Positions 27,337-35,741 of a DNA stretch of 64,000 bases are shown one piece after another. Within the stretch, counting starts at the first letter, position 1. Every line of letters begins with the position of its first letter. Below the pieces are notes generated by a model. It ran no database searches and was not told the DNA's origin. It saw nothing but the letters and a program-made list of their open reading frames with translations. The position numbers were made by a program, and so were the translations under genes. Source of the stretch: Acidobacteriota bacterium (GTDB taxonomy: Bacteria; Acidobacteriota; Blastocatellia; RBC074). The stretch covers positions 1 through 64,000 of the forward strand of contig JAHBSF010000016.1 in NCBI GenBank assembly GCA_019639255.1, in the 5' to 3' direction.

Positions 27337-28153
27337 CTCTGAGCCGTTCGGCGAGATCCGCGAGGTGATAAACTCCGCGCTCTGGGGATACGGCGAAACC
27401 CTCTTGAACCAGCGCGCGGTTGGCGAGTCCCGCTTCCTTGCGGTCCATTCCCGTCACGCGCGCCATTTCGCCGGGCAGGGTCATCCCTGCGCCCGTCAGA
27501 AACGCCCGCGCGATTTCCCTGCGGGCCGTCTCGCGATCGACTTTTTCGGCCAGTTGTTCGGGAAAACGCGCTTCGGCGAGCGTCCAGATATAAGTGAATT
27601 TCGGCGCGTAAACCACCTCGTCCGGCACGACGATCATCGCCGCCTGAAGTTCATCTATTGCGCGCGTGAACTGTTTTCTGTCGGTTATTCCGGAATCCGT
27701 GCGAAGATCGGCGGTCGCCATTTCCCATTCCCTGCGCAGCACGCCGAGTACGGCCTGCGCAGGCGCGCTCAGGCGACGTTTCTCTTCTCTTTTCGCAACG
27801 CCCCATATCGCATTGAAGAAGGGAATCAGGCGCGGTGCGACGAAAGTAGATTTGCCGCGCGCCAGCTTGCCGTAATAAACGCGTCCGCGTCTGACGACTT
27901 CGTCTTTCAGAATCCAGGTATGCGAGCTTTCCGGATCTTTTTGAACGTTGTGCGGAACCTGGGCGTCGCGCCGCCCGCATACGGCGAGATACAGCGACGG
28001 TCCCGGTTGTCGCCTGTCGGTAAGAAGCGCAGCAAATCCGGCGCGCAGCACGAAGCGTTCGGCTTCTTCGACGGTCTCTACGCGCTGCGCGGGCTCGCGC
28101 TGCCAGGCGTAATCGCGGTAGCTTTCAATCTCGGGCGGAAGCTCGTTGGCCAT
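27314..28153 (-). CDS. AlkZ-related winged-helix protein
   Basis: A 279-residue protein resembling the AlkZ-related branch of the HTH_42 family. The start [30 protein letters not shown] and the middle [27 protein letters not shown] match what I recall of this group, and the rest is a run of winged-helix modules. Relatives include DNA glycosylases that unhook interstrand crosslinks, but whether the QxQ catalytic motif of true AlkZ is kept could not be seen, so a DNA-repair function is only suggested. There is no signal peptide. The gene diverges from the CoA-binding gene with only 20 bp between the starts, and no ribosome-binding site is visible. Confidence 0.75.
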   Translation of the reverse strand: MANELPPEIESYRDYAWQREPAQRVETVEEAERFVLRAGFAALLTDRRQPGPSLYLAVCGRRDAQVPHNVQKDPESSHTWILKDEVVRRGRVYYGKLARGKSTFVAPRLIPFFNAIWGVAKREEKRRLSAPAQAVLGVLRREWEMATADLRTDSGITDRKQFTRAIDELQAAMIVVPDEVVYAPKFTYIWTLAEARFPEQLAEKVDRETARREIARAFLTGAGMTLPGEMARVTGMDRKEAGLANRALVQEGFAVSPERGVYHLADLAERLRANTECTE

Positions 28154-28160
28154 GGCGTGT

Positions 28161-28166
28161 TAAAAT
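28161..28166 (+). promoter_or_regulatory. -10-like box 7 bp before the CoA-binding gene start
   Basis: TAAAAT lies exactly 7 bp before the ATG at 28174, the same geometry as at aguB. The gap is too short for a ribosome-binding site. No good -35 is seen, so this is a tentative call. Confidence 0.45.
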
Positions 28167-28173
28167 CCGCGGT

Positions 28174-28611
28174 ATGAATTGGAAAGAAAATCTGATCGAC
28201 GATGCCGAGGGGTTGAGAAAACTGATCGCCGATACACGGCGCATCGCCGTACTCGGCATACGCAGCGAACGCTACGCCGACCGCCCGGCGCATTTCGTTC
28301 CCGCTTATTTGGCGCGCGCCGGCTACGAGATCATCCCGATTCCCGTATACGAACCCGAAGTAAAAGAAATCCTCGGCCGCCCGGTTTACCGGAATCTTTC
28401 AGATATTCCGGGCGCAATCGACATGGTGGATGTATTTCGGCGTTCGGATCAACTCGCCGGACACCTCGATGAACTGCTGCGGGTGCGCCCGAAATCGGTA
28501 TGGCTTCAATCCGGCATTTATGACGAAGCGTTTGCCGGGATGCTTGCGCGCGCCGGAATCAAGGTAGTGCAGGATCGCTGTCTTATGGTCGATCATCGCC
28601 GCCTGGTATGA
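28174..28611 (+). CDS. CoA-binding domain protein (YccU-like)
   Basis: A 145-residue single-domain Rossmann protein. RIAVLGIRSERYADRPAHFVPAYLARAGYEIIPIPV at about 23-58 and DMVDVFRRSD, KSVWLQSGI and VVQDRCLMVDHRR further on are the CoA_binding_2 signature. The family binds CoA or a related nucleotide; no firm reaction is known. It probably uses a leaderless start. Palindromic element A9 follows the stop directly. Confidence 0.92.
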   Translation: MNWKENLIDDAEGLRKLIADTRRIAVLGIRSERYADRPAHFVPAYLARAGYEIIPIPVYEPEVKEILGRPVYRNLSDIPGAIDMVDVFRRSDQLAGHLDELLRVRPKSVWLQSGIYDEAFAGMLARAGIKVVQDRCLMVDHRRLV

Positions 28612-28706
28612 GAAGAGATAACGGAACAAACGAAAATAAACTGAACAAACGGAACTGTTTTTTTCAGTTTGTTTCGTTCCATTTCGTTTGTTCCGTTATC
28701 TTTTTC
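28612..28706. repeat. Palindromic intergenic element A9
   Basis: The left arm AGAGATAACGGAACAAACGA pairs with the right arm ending TTTCGTTTGTTCCGTTATCT, while the inner part is CTGAACAAACGGAAC against GTTTGTTTCAG. It separates two convergent genes by filling the whole gap between their stop codons. Confidence 0.95.
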
Positions 28707-29450
28707 CTAAAGCTCCCGGATCCATATATTGCGGAAGCGCACCGGATCGCCGTGATCCTGCAGCCTCAGCGGCGCCTTGCCGTGTTTCGTATACGTCGGC
28801 TGCACGGGTTCGTGCGTCGTAGCGCCCATAATCTCCGAGTGATCCTGCACGAGCACTCCGTTGTGCAGCACGGTTACCGTAGCCTTTTTGAGCACCTTGC
28901 CCGATTCGTCAAAATGCGGCGCGCGAAAAATTATGTCGTAGGTCTGCCACTCGCCCGGCGCGCGCGCGGCGTTCACAAGCGGCGGGTACTGTTTATAAAC
29001 GGATGCCGCCTGCCCGTGGAAATAGGTTTTGTTGTTGAATGAATCCAGGACCTGCACTTCGTAGCGCCCCTGGAGGAATACGCCGCTGTTGCCGCGCCCC
29101 TGCCCCTCGCCTTTCACTTCCGAGGGAGTCGCCCATTCGATGTGCAATTGAACGTCGCCGAATTCCTGTTTGGTCTGAATGTCGCCGGCGCCGCGCATTA
29201 CTTCCATCGCGCCGTCCTTGAGCGCCCACTTCGCCGCTGCGCCGTCGCGCACGCTCTTCCACGCCGACAGGTCCTTGCCGTCAAAGAGCACGATTGCATC
29301 CGAGGGCCGCCCGCCCGCAGGGCCGGGATTGACGATTCTGGGTTCGATCGTTGGTTCCGGCACCTGCAACGCAGCGCGATAGGCGAGCGCGAGGCTCGAC
29401 CATGCAACGATCAATACTGCGGCGATAAAAATGGGTTTGATTCTCGACAT
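28707..29450 (-). CDS. Secreted DUF1080 protein (3-keto-disaccharide hydrolase family)
   Basis: A 247-residue exported protein with a signal peptide (about 6-23) and one concanavalin-like DUF1080 domain: [16 protein letters not shown] at 51-66, [20 protein letters not shown] in the middle and [20 protein letters not shown] at the end. The family includes hydrolases that split 3-keto-glycosides after a GMC-type or GFO-type dehydrogenase has oxidised the sugar. The gene lies downstream of a Dabb gene and a GMC oxidoreductase on the same strand, which fits that route, though no assay-specific residue can be read. Confidence 0.9.
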   Translation of the reverse strand: MSRIKPIFIAAVLIVAWSSLALAYRAALQVPEPTIEPRIVNPGPAGGRPSDAIVLFDGKDLSAWKSVRDGAAAKWALKDGAMEVMRGAGDIQTKQEFGDVQLHIEWATPSEVKGEGQGRGNSGVFLQGRYEVQVLDSFNNKTYFHGQAASVYKQYPPLVNAARAPGEWQTYDIIFRAPHFDESGKVLKKATVTVLHNGVLVQDHSEIMGATTHEPVQPTYTKHGKAPLRLQDHGDPVRFRNIWIREL

Positions 29451-29457
29451 AACTCGC

Positions 29458-29512
29458 TCCGACTTTTTCGTCTTTCCGTGTTCGTCTTTCCGTGAATTCG
29501 CTGTTATTCAGC
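29458..29512. repeat. One-armed class B repeat remnant
   Basis: The pyrimidine-rich side shows the words TTTCGTCTTTCCGTG and GTCTTTCCGTGAATTC, related to class B arms. Only one arm is clear. It fills the gap between the Dabb and DUF1080 genes, and its 3' side encodes the last residues of the Dabb protein (AETAEHAE). Confidence 0.5.
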
Positions 29513-29827
29513 GTGTTCTGCGGTTTCTGCAGTAATCGCGTCGTAGATCTGCACCTTGGTCCAGAGTGCGGCGCATTCGTCGCGGAACCGGTCGTGGACG
29601 GCGTCCGCCTGATAAAAATCGTGCCCCGCTTCATCATCGAATACGACGATGAGCGCGCAAGAATACGACCGGTCGATAATGGGCCGATCTGTAGCAGCGG
29701 GCGCACCGACCCATCCATGGCGCACGCTTGAAATCGTTAGCAGCGACCTGACGCCGGAATTGAATTTTTCCCGCTCTGCGTCAGTAATTTCGGGTTTCAG
29801 CCAGAAATAGACCGAATGTATGAACAT
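29504..29827 (-). CDS. Dabb (stress-responsive alpha/beta-barrel) protein
   Basis: A 107-residue protein with the Dabb signature: [15 protein letters not shown] at the start, then [28 protein letters not shown]. It forms a small ferredoxin-like dimer; family members include dehydratases and proteins of unknown role, and many sit in sugar-catabolism clusters of this type. A GGAGAA ribosome-binding site lies before the ATG. The gene is the middle of a GMC-Dabb-DUF1080 series, 21 bp after the GMC stop. The last about ten residues look as if they come from a repeat arm. Confidence 0.88.
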   Translation of the reverse strand: MFIHSVYFWLKPEITDAEREKFNSGVRSLLTISSVRHGWVGAPAATDRPIIDRSYSCALIVVFDDEAGHDFYQADAVHDRFRDECAALWTKVQIYDAITAETAEHAE

Positions 29828-29848
29828 CCTTGCCGATTCTCCTTCTCC

Positions 29849-31438
29849 TTATAGTTCACGGCGCTTGAGGCGTCCGATGATGTGATCCGCCGTGCGCGCG
29901 GCAAGCGCCATGATCGTCAGCGTCGGATTTTTCTCCGAGCCTGAGGGGAATACGCTGCCGTCGACCACGAAAAGATTGGCAATGTCGTGGGTCTGGCACC
30001 ATTTGTTGAGTACGGAACGCCGCGGATCGTCGCCCATGATGGCGCCGCCGAGTTGATGATCCGGCCCTGCGGGCGCCTGCGGCTCCGAAATCAGTCTTAT
30101 ACCCGAAGCTGCAAAAATTTCTTTGGTCTGTTCTATCGAATGGCGAAACATCTTCCATTCGTTTTCGCCGGGAACAAGATGCTGTCGCACCTGCGGCAAT
30201 CCGTAAGCGTCCTTGCGTTCGGGATCGAGTTCCAGGTAACTCTGCTCGTTCGGCAGCATCTCCAGATTCGGGCGGAAAATGAGTATGCCGGGATTGTTCC
30301 GGCGAGCCTCGCGTTTCAGGTCGGGGCCGAAACCCGTAAGCTGTTTGACCCACCAGGCGTTTGCGCGGCGTCCCTGATAGTCGTACTGCACGGCGAAGCT
30401 GCGGGCATAGTCGCGTTTGCGCGCGTGCATCCACGACGGAATGTAACCGTGGTCGAGCGCGCCTTCGTCGTTTACGGGTTCGCTTCCGCGCAGGCTTTCG
30501 ATCACGCCCGTGTGAAAAGCCAGAAGATGAGGAATCCAGTCGCGGCCGAGCCGCCCGCTCGAGTTGGCCAGCCCCGTCGGATACCGCTTCGACTTCGACA
30601 TCAGCAGCAATCCTACCGACTGCACGCAGGCGCAAGCGACGACTACCGAGCGCGCGTGCACCATCTCTTCCACGCGCGTCAATCGGTCGATCGTTACTAC
30701 GCCCGTGACGCGGTTTTCGTCGTTAACCACAACTTCGCGCGCTATGCGATTGGGCAGCAGCGTCAGTTTTTTGTTCGCAGCCTGCGAGCGCAGGTGCACA
30801 TCGAAGGTGTTGAACTTCGCCGCTGCGTCGCAGCCCGCCATGCAGTTGCCGCAGTAATGACACGCCGCCCGGCCCGGACGGTTGCGGTTCAATGTCAGCG
30901 TCGCCTTGCGTACGTGAACTACCGGAATGCCGAGTTTCGCCGCACCCCTGCGCACGACGTGGTCTACGCATTTGAGCGGCATCGGCGGCAGGAAGCGGCC
31001 GTCGGGGAGGTCTTCGAGATGATCCGGATTGCCGCAGACGCCGACTTCTTCTTCTATTTTGTCGTAGTAGGGCGCGAGGTCCTTGTATTCGATCGGCCAG
31101 TCGTAGCCCGCACTTTCGCGCGTGTAGCCCTTGAAATCGCGTTCCGCGAGGCGCAGAGCGACGGCGTTCCACAACAGGCTTTTGCCGCCGAGTCCGCGCG
31201 TGCGTTCGCCGCCTACAGTGGTTCCGTCGATGAAGTGCGGTACGCGGCGGTTGCCGTATTCATAGGGCATGCCGTGCGTGTTGAACTGCGATGTGTCGTG
31301 CTTCGGGCCGCCCTCGACGAGGGCTACTCGCGCGCCCTGCCGCGCAAGCCACGCGGCCATCACTCCGCCCGATGCGCCCGCGCCCACGACGCAGACGTCG
31401 AATATTTCGGCCCGGTTTTTTTGAATCGTGAAACTCAT
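29849..31438 (-). CDS. GMC family oxidoreductase
   Basis: A 529-residue flavoprotein with the FAD motif VVGAGASGGVMAAWLARQGARVALVEGG at 18-45, GLGGKSLLWNAVALR (GMC signature), a cysteine cluster CHYCGNCMAGCDAAAKF near residue 195, and the C-terminal domain with GGAIMGDDP and VFPSGSEKNPTLTIMALA. It oxidises an alcohol, probably a sugar ring hydroxyl. The start at 31438 is chosen because the FAD motif follows within 20 residues and AGGA precedes it; an upstream open frame reading into the Vsr gene is not credible. No Tat signal is seen, though relatives that work with a small Tat subunit exist. With the downstream DUF1080 gene it fits a 3-keto-glycoside route. Confidence 0.88.
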   Translation of the reverse strand: MSFTIQKNRAEIFDVCVVGAGASGGVMAAWLARQGARVALVEGGPKHDTSQFNTHGMPYEYGNRRVPHFIDGTTVGGERTRGLGGKSLLWNAVALRLAERDFKGYTRESAGYDWPIEYKDLAPYYDKIEEEVGVCGNPDHLEDLPDGRFLPPMPLKCVDHVVRRGAAKLGIPVVHVRKATLTLNRNRPGRAACHYCGNCMAGCDAAAKFNTFDVHLRSQAANKKLTLLPNRIAREVVVNDENRVTGVVTIDRLTRVEEMVHARSVVVACACVQSVGLLLMSKSKRYPTGLANSSGRLGRDWIPHLLAFHTGVIESLRGSEPVNDEGALDHGYIPSWMHARKRDYARSFAVQYDYQGRRANAWWVKQLTGFGPDLKREARRNNPGILIFRPNLEMLPNEQSYLELDPERKDAYGLPQVRQHLVPGENEWKMFRHSIEQTKEIFAASGIRLISEPQAPAGPDHQLGGAIMGDDPRRSVLNKWCQTHDIANLFVVDGSVFPSGSEKNPTLTIMALAARTADHIIGRLKRREL

Positions 31439-31560
31439 GAATCCTGATTCCCAGCCTGATTTCCGCCTCTGCGCAGAATTTGCCGCCGATGTTGACTGCG
31501 GGGTATTATACCGATCTTGCAGCAAGTATGGATCATGTATCCGCCCGACTTCAGGTTTCG

Positions 31561-32016
31561 ATGGATAATCTATCGCCCGAAGATCGAAGTAAAGCGATGC
31601 GTCGAGTTCGGAGCCGCGACACGACTCCTGAACTCTCGGTTCGACGCCTCGTTCACGCCATGGGCTACCGCTATCGTCTGCACGTCGCAACGCTGCCGGG
31701 ACGTCCCGATCTGGCGTTCCCGCGGCTGCGCAAGGTGTTATTCGTGCATGGGTGTTTTTGGCACGGTCATAGACGATGCGGAAAGCAAACAACCCCTTCC
31801 TCAAGGCGGGAGTATTGGCTTCCCAAACTTGATCGGAATAAGCAGCGCGACCGCCGAAACAGACGTTTGTTGAGAAAGGCCGGATGGGGCGTTCTCGTTG
31901 TTTGGGAGTGCCAGTTGAAGAATCCGGAGGCTGTCGCCCGACGCATAAGACGTTTTCTCGAATCTCCAGTCGGCTCATCCTCGCCTTTACTCCCGGCGCA
32001 AAATCTTCCAGCCTGA
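31561..32016 (+). CDS. vsr: Very-short-patch-repair endonuclease Vsr
   Basis: A 151-residue mismatch endonuclease. It nicks next to T in T:G mismatches that arise when 5-methylcytosine deaminates. MDNLSPEDRSKAMRRVRSRDTTPEL is the family start, Asp50 (GRPDLAF) is the catalytic metal ligand, and FVHGCFWHGHRRC carries the histidines and zinc cysteine. The start at 31561 matches the family better than 31528; neither has a good ribosome-binding site. A TATTAT box lies at 31504. It converges on, and overlaps by 30 bp, the restriction gene, so the three genes form a methylase-nuclease-repair island. Confidence 0.93.
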   Translation: MDNLSPEDRSKAMRRVRSRDTTPELSVRRLVHAMGYRYRLHVATLPGRPDLAFPRLRKVLFVHGCFWHGHRRCGKQTTPSSRREYWLPKLDRNKQRDRRNRRLLRKAGWGVLVVWECQLKNPEAVARRIRRFLESPVGSSSPLLPAQNLPA

Positions 32017-32931
32017 GTCAACCCGGCGCTCGATCTGATCCGGCCAGCAACGCGACGTCAGTTCGATTCTTATTTGGGAGCCACTGGCCGCCCCTTGCGC
32101 CTCTATGCTCGCGGAATGCACATAGTTCGCGCGTTTTGATTTGGGCACCCCGAACAATTCCAGCAGGGCCGCTGCGAATTTGCACGAATCCGGCGTATGG
32201 AGATCCGGTTTGGGGTTGCTGCGGATATTTGGATACGATGTCGGGAAGAGATAAATGCATGGCGGAGGAAGCCAGTCGGCTCGGCCTTCCTGACCGGGAA
32301 TGTCGGTCGCTGCGGCTCGCAATGCTCCCCCGACGCCGTATTGCTTCGGGCAATGCCGGTGTTCGCTGCCGCATCGACCATCCCAGAAAATAAATGCGTC
32401 GACTACGGTTTTCTCGGCGGCAAGCTTGGGCATAAGGCGCGTCGCGACGCCGGACCATATCCCTTTGCCCGGATTGTTTGCGAGACTTTCCGGGCACATG
32501 GACCAAACGATAAATTCTTTCGCCCAACCGGGGCGCTCCCAGATCGTCGTATTGTTCCCATCCGGGCATCCTTTGGCCTCAATGCCGACGATCGTTCCGT
32601 CGCGCAATTTGACGCGATAGTCCTGACGCCCCTTCGTACCGACGAACTCCCTGCTGTGAAATATCTTTCGATTGACGCCGTAATCCAAAATTGCTTCGAT
32701 GAATCGCCGTTTGTCGCTCGTTGTAGCGGAAGCCGTCCCCCGCAGACTTTCCACCGCCGCACGAAGCAGCATCGGATAATCTTCGATCGACACCTGATGA
32801 TCTCTGAGCAAATCCGGCGCTTTGTCCGCCAGTGTGGAGAGCAGATCTTTGACTCGCTCCACCTCGCCTTGCATCGGGCGGTGGCGGCAGGGGACGGCGT
32901 CGTCTCTCGATCCAGAGGCTTTCTTAGGCAT
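31987..32931 (-). CDS. Candidate type II restriction endonuclease (PD-(D/E)xK)
   Basis: A 314-residue protein that I do not recognise by family name. It has a likely nuclease core QDYRVKLRDGTIVGIEAKGCPDG, with Asp104 and Glu118-x-Lys120 in the D...ExK spacing of PD-(D/E)xK enzymes. TIWERPGWAKEFIVWSMCPESL and VVDAFIFWDGRCG follow. Its ATG overlaps the stop of the cytosine methyltransferase gene by 8 bp, and a vsr gene converges on it, so the gene order argues strongly for the cognate restriction enzyme. The recognition site cannot be predicted here. The N-terminus is helical and charged. Confidence 0.75.
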   Translation of the reverse strand: MPKKASGSRDDAVPCRHRPMQGEVERVKDLLSTLADKAPDLLRDHQVSIEDYPMLLRAAVESLRGTASATTSDKRRFIEAILDYGVNRKIFHSREFVGTKGRQDYRVKLRDGTIVGIEAKGCPDGNNTTIWERPGWAKEFIVWSMCPESLANNPGKGIWSGVATRLMPKLAAEKTVVDAFIFWDGRCGSEHRHCPKQYGVGGALRAAATDIPGQEGRADWLPPPCIYLFPTSYPNIRSNPKPDLHTPDSCKFAAALLELFGVPKSKRANYVHSASIEAQGAASGSQIRIELTSRCWPDQIERRVDSGWKILRRE

Positions 32932-34168
32932 ATGAGAGGGTTTCGTCGTGGACCTCGGTCAGCTTTCCTTCCGCCAGCGGACGCACGTAGTTTCGGATCA
33001 CCCAGGATACTGCGGGTACGCATACCGCATCGCCGAACCCGAACATGACCTGATTTTCGCTGGCGCCGGCGAAGTCGTAGTCGGGCGCTCCCTGCAGTCT
33101 TGCGTATTCGCGCCCGGTCATCCACCGAATTCGCACCGTATTATTCCCGGCCTCGACTATCGCCTGCTTGCTCGATCCGCCGCGCGCTGTCCGCAGGCAT
33201 CCGCTCAGGGCGTCGGGCCGAATTTCCCAGACGGCCTGTCCGCCTCTGGTTCGACGATAGGCCGTCGCCCACGCAAGCGTGGGGCAGTACTTCAGAGCCT
33301 GAAGCCTCTTCGCCTGCAACGGCGACAATGATTCAACGAAACGGGCGACCCGACTCTCACTCCACCAGGTCGGGGCGTCGGGGGCCGGTTTTTCGACCAC
33401 CTCGGCGAGCGTCCTGGATCCGGAAAAAGGGATTTCGAGCGGATGGGCGTTCATCTTCAACTCCGGATGTTCGGCGACGAATCCTTTGATCCATTCCGGG
33501 CGGAGTATCGACGGCGTCCAGTCCCCGGGAGCCTCCAACGGCTCCGTTGAGGCGACGATGAAGAGGCGCGGACGACTCTGAGGCAGAAAATAGCGTGCAT
33601 CGACCACAAGCAGATCGCACCAATAACCAATGCGGTTCAGTTCGGCTATCGCCTGGTAAATATCTTCGCCGCTATGCGAGGTGGCGAAACTCGGGACGTT
33701 CTCTATCAGGATTGCGGCAGGACGCCGACGTCCCATTTCTTCCAGAACTCGCGTAAATTCCCAGTATGTGCTTGACTGCTTGCCCTTCAACCCACGGCGC
33801 TTTCCCGCCAGCGAAAGATCGGTGCAGGGAAACGATGCTGTGGCGATCTCGACATCAGGAATCTCGCTTCCTTTCAGAAGGCGGATATCCTTCAAAACGA
33901 AATGTTCGGCCTCGAAATTTGCGGCGTATAGCTTGTGTTTGACCGGGTCGATATCGTTGGCGAAAACGACGCAGCAGCCGGCGTCTTCAAGCGCGCGCCG
34001 CACCATCCCGATCCCAGCGAAAAACTCTGCTGCGCGAGGCGACCCGGACGCAGTTCGACCGGACCGTCGCTGGATTTTTTTCGGTGAAGATTTGAGATTG
34101 CTGCGGCTGAGGTCGTTGTTGCAATTCTCGAACGGAAGTTTGAGAAGCATTGCCATAACCTTACTCAA
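32924..34168 (-). CDS. DNA (cytosine-5) methyltransferase
   Basis: A 414-residue C5-methyltransferase. Motif I is AAEFFAGIGMVRRAL (47-61), motif IV is SFPCTDLSLAG with the catalytic Cys115, motif VI is ENVPS (156-160), motif VIII is QSRPRLF, and the C-terminal motifs IX-X end with FGDAVCVPAVSWVIRNYV. It methylates cytosine at a specific site and protects host DNA from the nuclease encoded just downstream. The start is uncertain: a TTG at 34168 follows AGGAGA very closely, while an ATG at 34150 has TAAGG at better spacing. The island interrupts a run of carbohydrate-related genes on the same strand. Confidence 0.95.
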   Translation of the reverse strand: MSKVMAMLLKLPFENCNNDLSRSNLKSSPKKIQRRSGRTASGSPRAAEFFAGIGMVRRALEDAGCCVVFANDIDPVKHKLYAANFEAEHFVLKDIRLLKGSEIPDVEIATASFPCTDLSLAGKRRGLKGKQSSTYWEFTRVLEEMGRRRPAAILIENVPSFATSHSGEDIYQAIAELNRIGYWCDLLVVDARYFLPQSRPRLFIVASTEPLEAPGDWTPSILRPEWIKGFVAEHPELKMNAHPLEIPFSGSRTLAEVVEKPAPDAPTWWSESRVARFVESLSPLQAKRLQALKYCPTLAWATAYRRTRGGQAVWEIRPDALSGCLRTARGGSSKQAIVEAGNNTVRIRWMTGREYARLQGAPDYDFAGASENQVMFGFGDAVCVPAVSWVIRNYVRPLAEGKLTEVHDETLSYA

Positions 34169-34266
34169 TATCTCCTGTACTCGCCCCCCGGTAAGGTTCA
34201 GCAGAGTATTAACACGAAGCCGTCAGATCCGCAAACCAGTATCAACCGCAGCGATTCCGCCGCCGA

Positions 34267-35592
34267 TCAATTTCCTTTGACGCCGCCCTCCTTGAGAAAA
34301 GTTTCAAGCCACTTGTTTACCATCTCTACCTGTTCGGGCGTCGTATTGTGGCCGGTTTCGATGGCGAGCAGCAAGCGCTTCTCACCCGGTATGACGTTAT
34401 ACGCCGCATACATCGAAGTCGGCGGACAAACCTCGTCGTTGAAGCCCCACGAATACAGACCGGGCGCATTGACGCGCCGCGCGAAATTGACTACGTCGTA
34501 GTACTTCGAAGTCGCAATCTTCTCCGGCGTCCTGTGCGAGCCTTCGCCCGCAGCGCGGAACATATGCGGCCAGCCTCCGGCGCGCTCCTTCAGATATCCG
34601 GTCACATCGGCGAGCGCGGGATAATATGCAGCCAGCCCTTTCACGCGCGGGTCGAGTCCGGCCGTGACGATCGATAGCGCTCCGCCCTGACTGCCGCCCG
34701 TTACCGCCAGATCCCGCCCGTTCCATTTCGGATGCGAAACCAGAAAATCGTTCGCACGCACGCAGCCGAGGTATACGCGGCGGTAGTAATACCGGTCTTT
34801 GTCTTCAAGTCCGAAATTCTGATATCCGGAGAGCGCGCCGCGCCCGAGCGAATCGTATACCGTTTGGTCGAGAATCACCGGCAGGCCGTGAATGCCGATC
34901 TGAAAGGTAATGATTCCGCGTTCGGCCAGTGCGACGAATCCTCTATAAGGGCGCACGCCCGCGCCCGGCACGCTTAATAACGCCGGAAATTTGCCCTCGC
35001 CCTTCGGAACGCAAAGGATGCCGTAAAGACGGCTCGCAGCGGCCCCCGCGCCGATGTTCTGCAGATTGACGTGGAAGACATCTACGTTCGGTGTGCTGTA
35101 ATCGGGCAGATGAGTCATCTGCGCGTCTATGGGAATTTTGGCCAGTGCTTCCTTGCCCTGCTTCCAGAACGCATCGAAATCTGCGGGATCGTCCGTAGCC
35201 GGTTGTATGGCGGTCGGGCGGAATGCGGCGGTTGCAAGACCCCGGTAGGTTTTGCCGTCGATTAGCGTCGTAGCAATGCAGCGCAAAAATCCGGGTTCGT
35301 TCATCGTTCCGCCCGCAACTCGCAACACATTATCGTTGAGAGTTTCGGTTCGCGAGATTTTCGGCGGCATCATTTCCGGGCCTATGTAGTACGAAATTTT
35401 CGCTCCGCTGATCGGATGTCCGTCGCGCACGGCGGTGATGGAGAATGTTACGGGTTGGCCCGGTTCATACGTCCAGTCGGCGCGATCCGGCGCTACGCGC
35501 ACGCTAACGGCGCCCGTACGGTCCTGCGCCGATGCGACTGCAGCGCACAACAAAAGAAAGCAGATAGCAAATCGGGTTCTGTGCATAGTCAT
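34267..35592 (-). CDS. Secreted acetyl xylan esterase family protein
   Basis: A 441-residue exported protein with a signal peptide (RTRFAICFLLLCAAVASAQD), an N-terminal beta domain of about 120 residues (EPGQPVTFSITAVRDGHPISGAKISYYIG), and an AXE1-type alpha/beta hydrolase domain. The nucleophile is in VTGGSQGGAL near residue 300, with the likely acid and histidine in WGFNDEVCPPTSM and ETGHNTT. It should remove acetyl groups from plant xylan or similar sugars outside the cytoplasm. The start at 35592 is chosen because the signal peptide follows; no ribosome-binding site is clear. It lies downstream of the DUF1501/PSD1 genes. Confidence 0.9.
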   Translation of the reverse strand: MTMHRTRFAICFLLLCAAVASAQDRTGAVSVRVAPDRADWTYEPGQPVTFSITAVRDGHPISGAKISYYIGPEMMPPKISRTETLNDNVLRVAGGTMNEPGFLRCIATTLIDGKTYRGLATAAFRPTAIQPATDDPADFDAFWKQGKEALAKIPIDAQMTHLPDYSTPNVDVFHVNLQNIGAGAAASRLYGILCVPKGEGKFPALLSVPGAGVRPYRGFVALAERGIITFQIGIHGLPVILDQTVYDSLGRGALSGYQNFGLEDKDRYYYRRVYLGCVRANDFLVSHPKWNGRDLAVTGGSQGGALSIVTAGLDPRVKGLAAYYPALADVTGYLKERAGGWPHMFRAAGEGSHRTPEKIATSKYYDVVNFARRVNAPGLYSWGFNDEVCPPTSMYAAYNVIPGEKRLLLAIETGHNTTPEQVEMVNKWLETFLKEGGVKGN

Positions 35593-35611
35593 AGGTTTGT
35601 ATCGGGAAGTG

Positions 35612-35736
35612 GAAGAGAAACAACGGAACAAACGAAATGAAACGAAACAAACAGAAAGAACAGAAAGAATGACTCTCAGACAGAATGACTATTCTGTTTG
35701 TTCTGTTTCATTTCGTTTGTTCTGTTGTTTCTCTTC
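35612..35736. repeat. Palindromic intergenic element A10 (long loop)
   Basis: The left arm GAAGAGAAACAACGGAACAA and right arm ending TTGTTCTGTTGTTTCTCTTC pair with only two or three mismatches over about 45 bp. The arm has an extra ACAGAAAGAACAGAAAG segment. It lies between two minus-strand genes, 6 bp after the DUF1501 stop. Confidence 0.95.
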
Positions 35737-35741
35737 TTTAC

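Noticed and set aside
26372-28177. 601-residue plus-strand open frame
   Set aside because: It is antisense to aguB and the AlkZ-like gene and has no recognisable domain.
31439-31978. N-terminal extension of the GMC oxidoreductase by about 180 residues
   Set aside because: The extension lies antisense to vsr, has no domain, and the FAD motif starts properly after the ATG at 31438.
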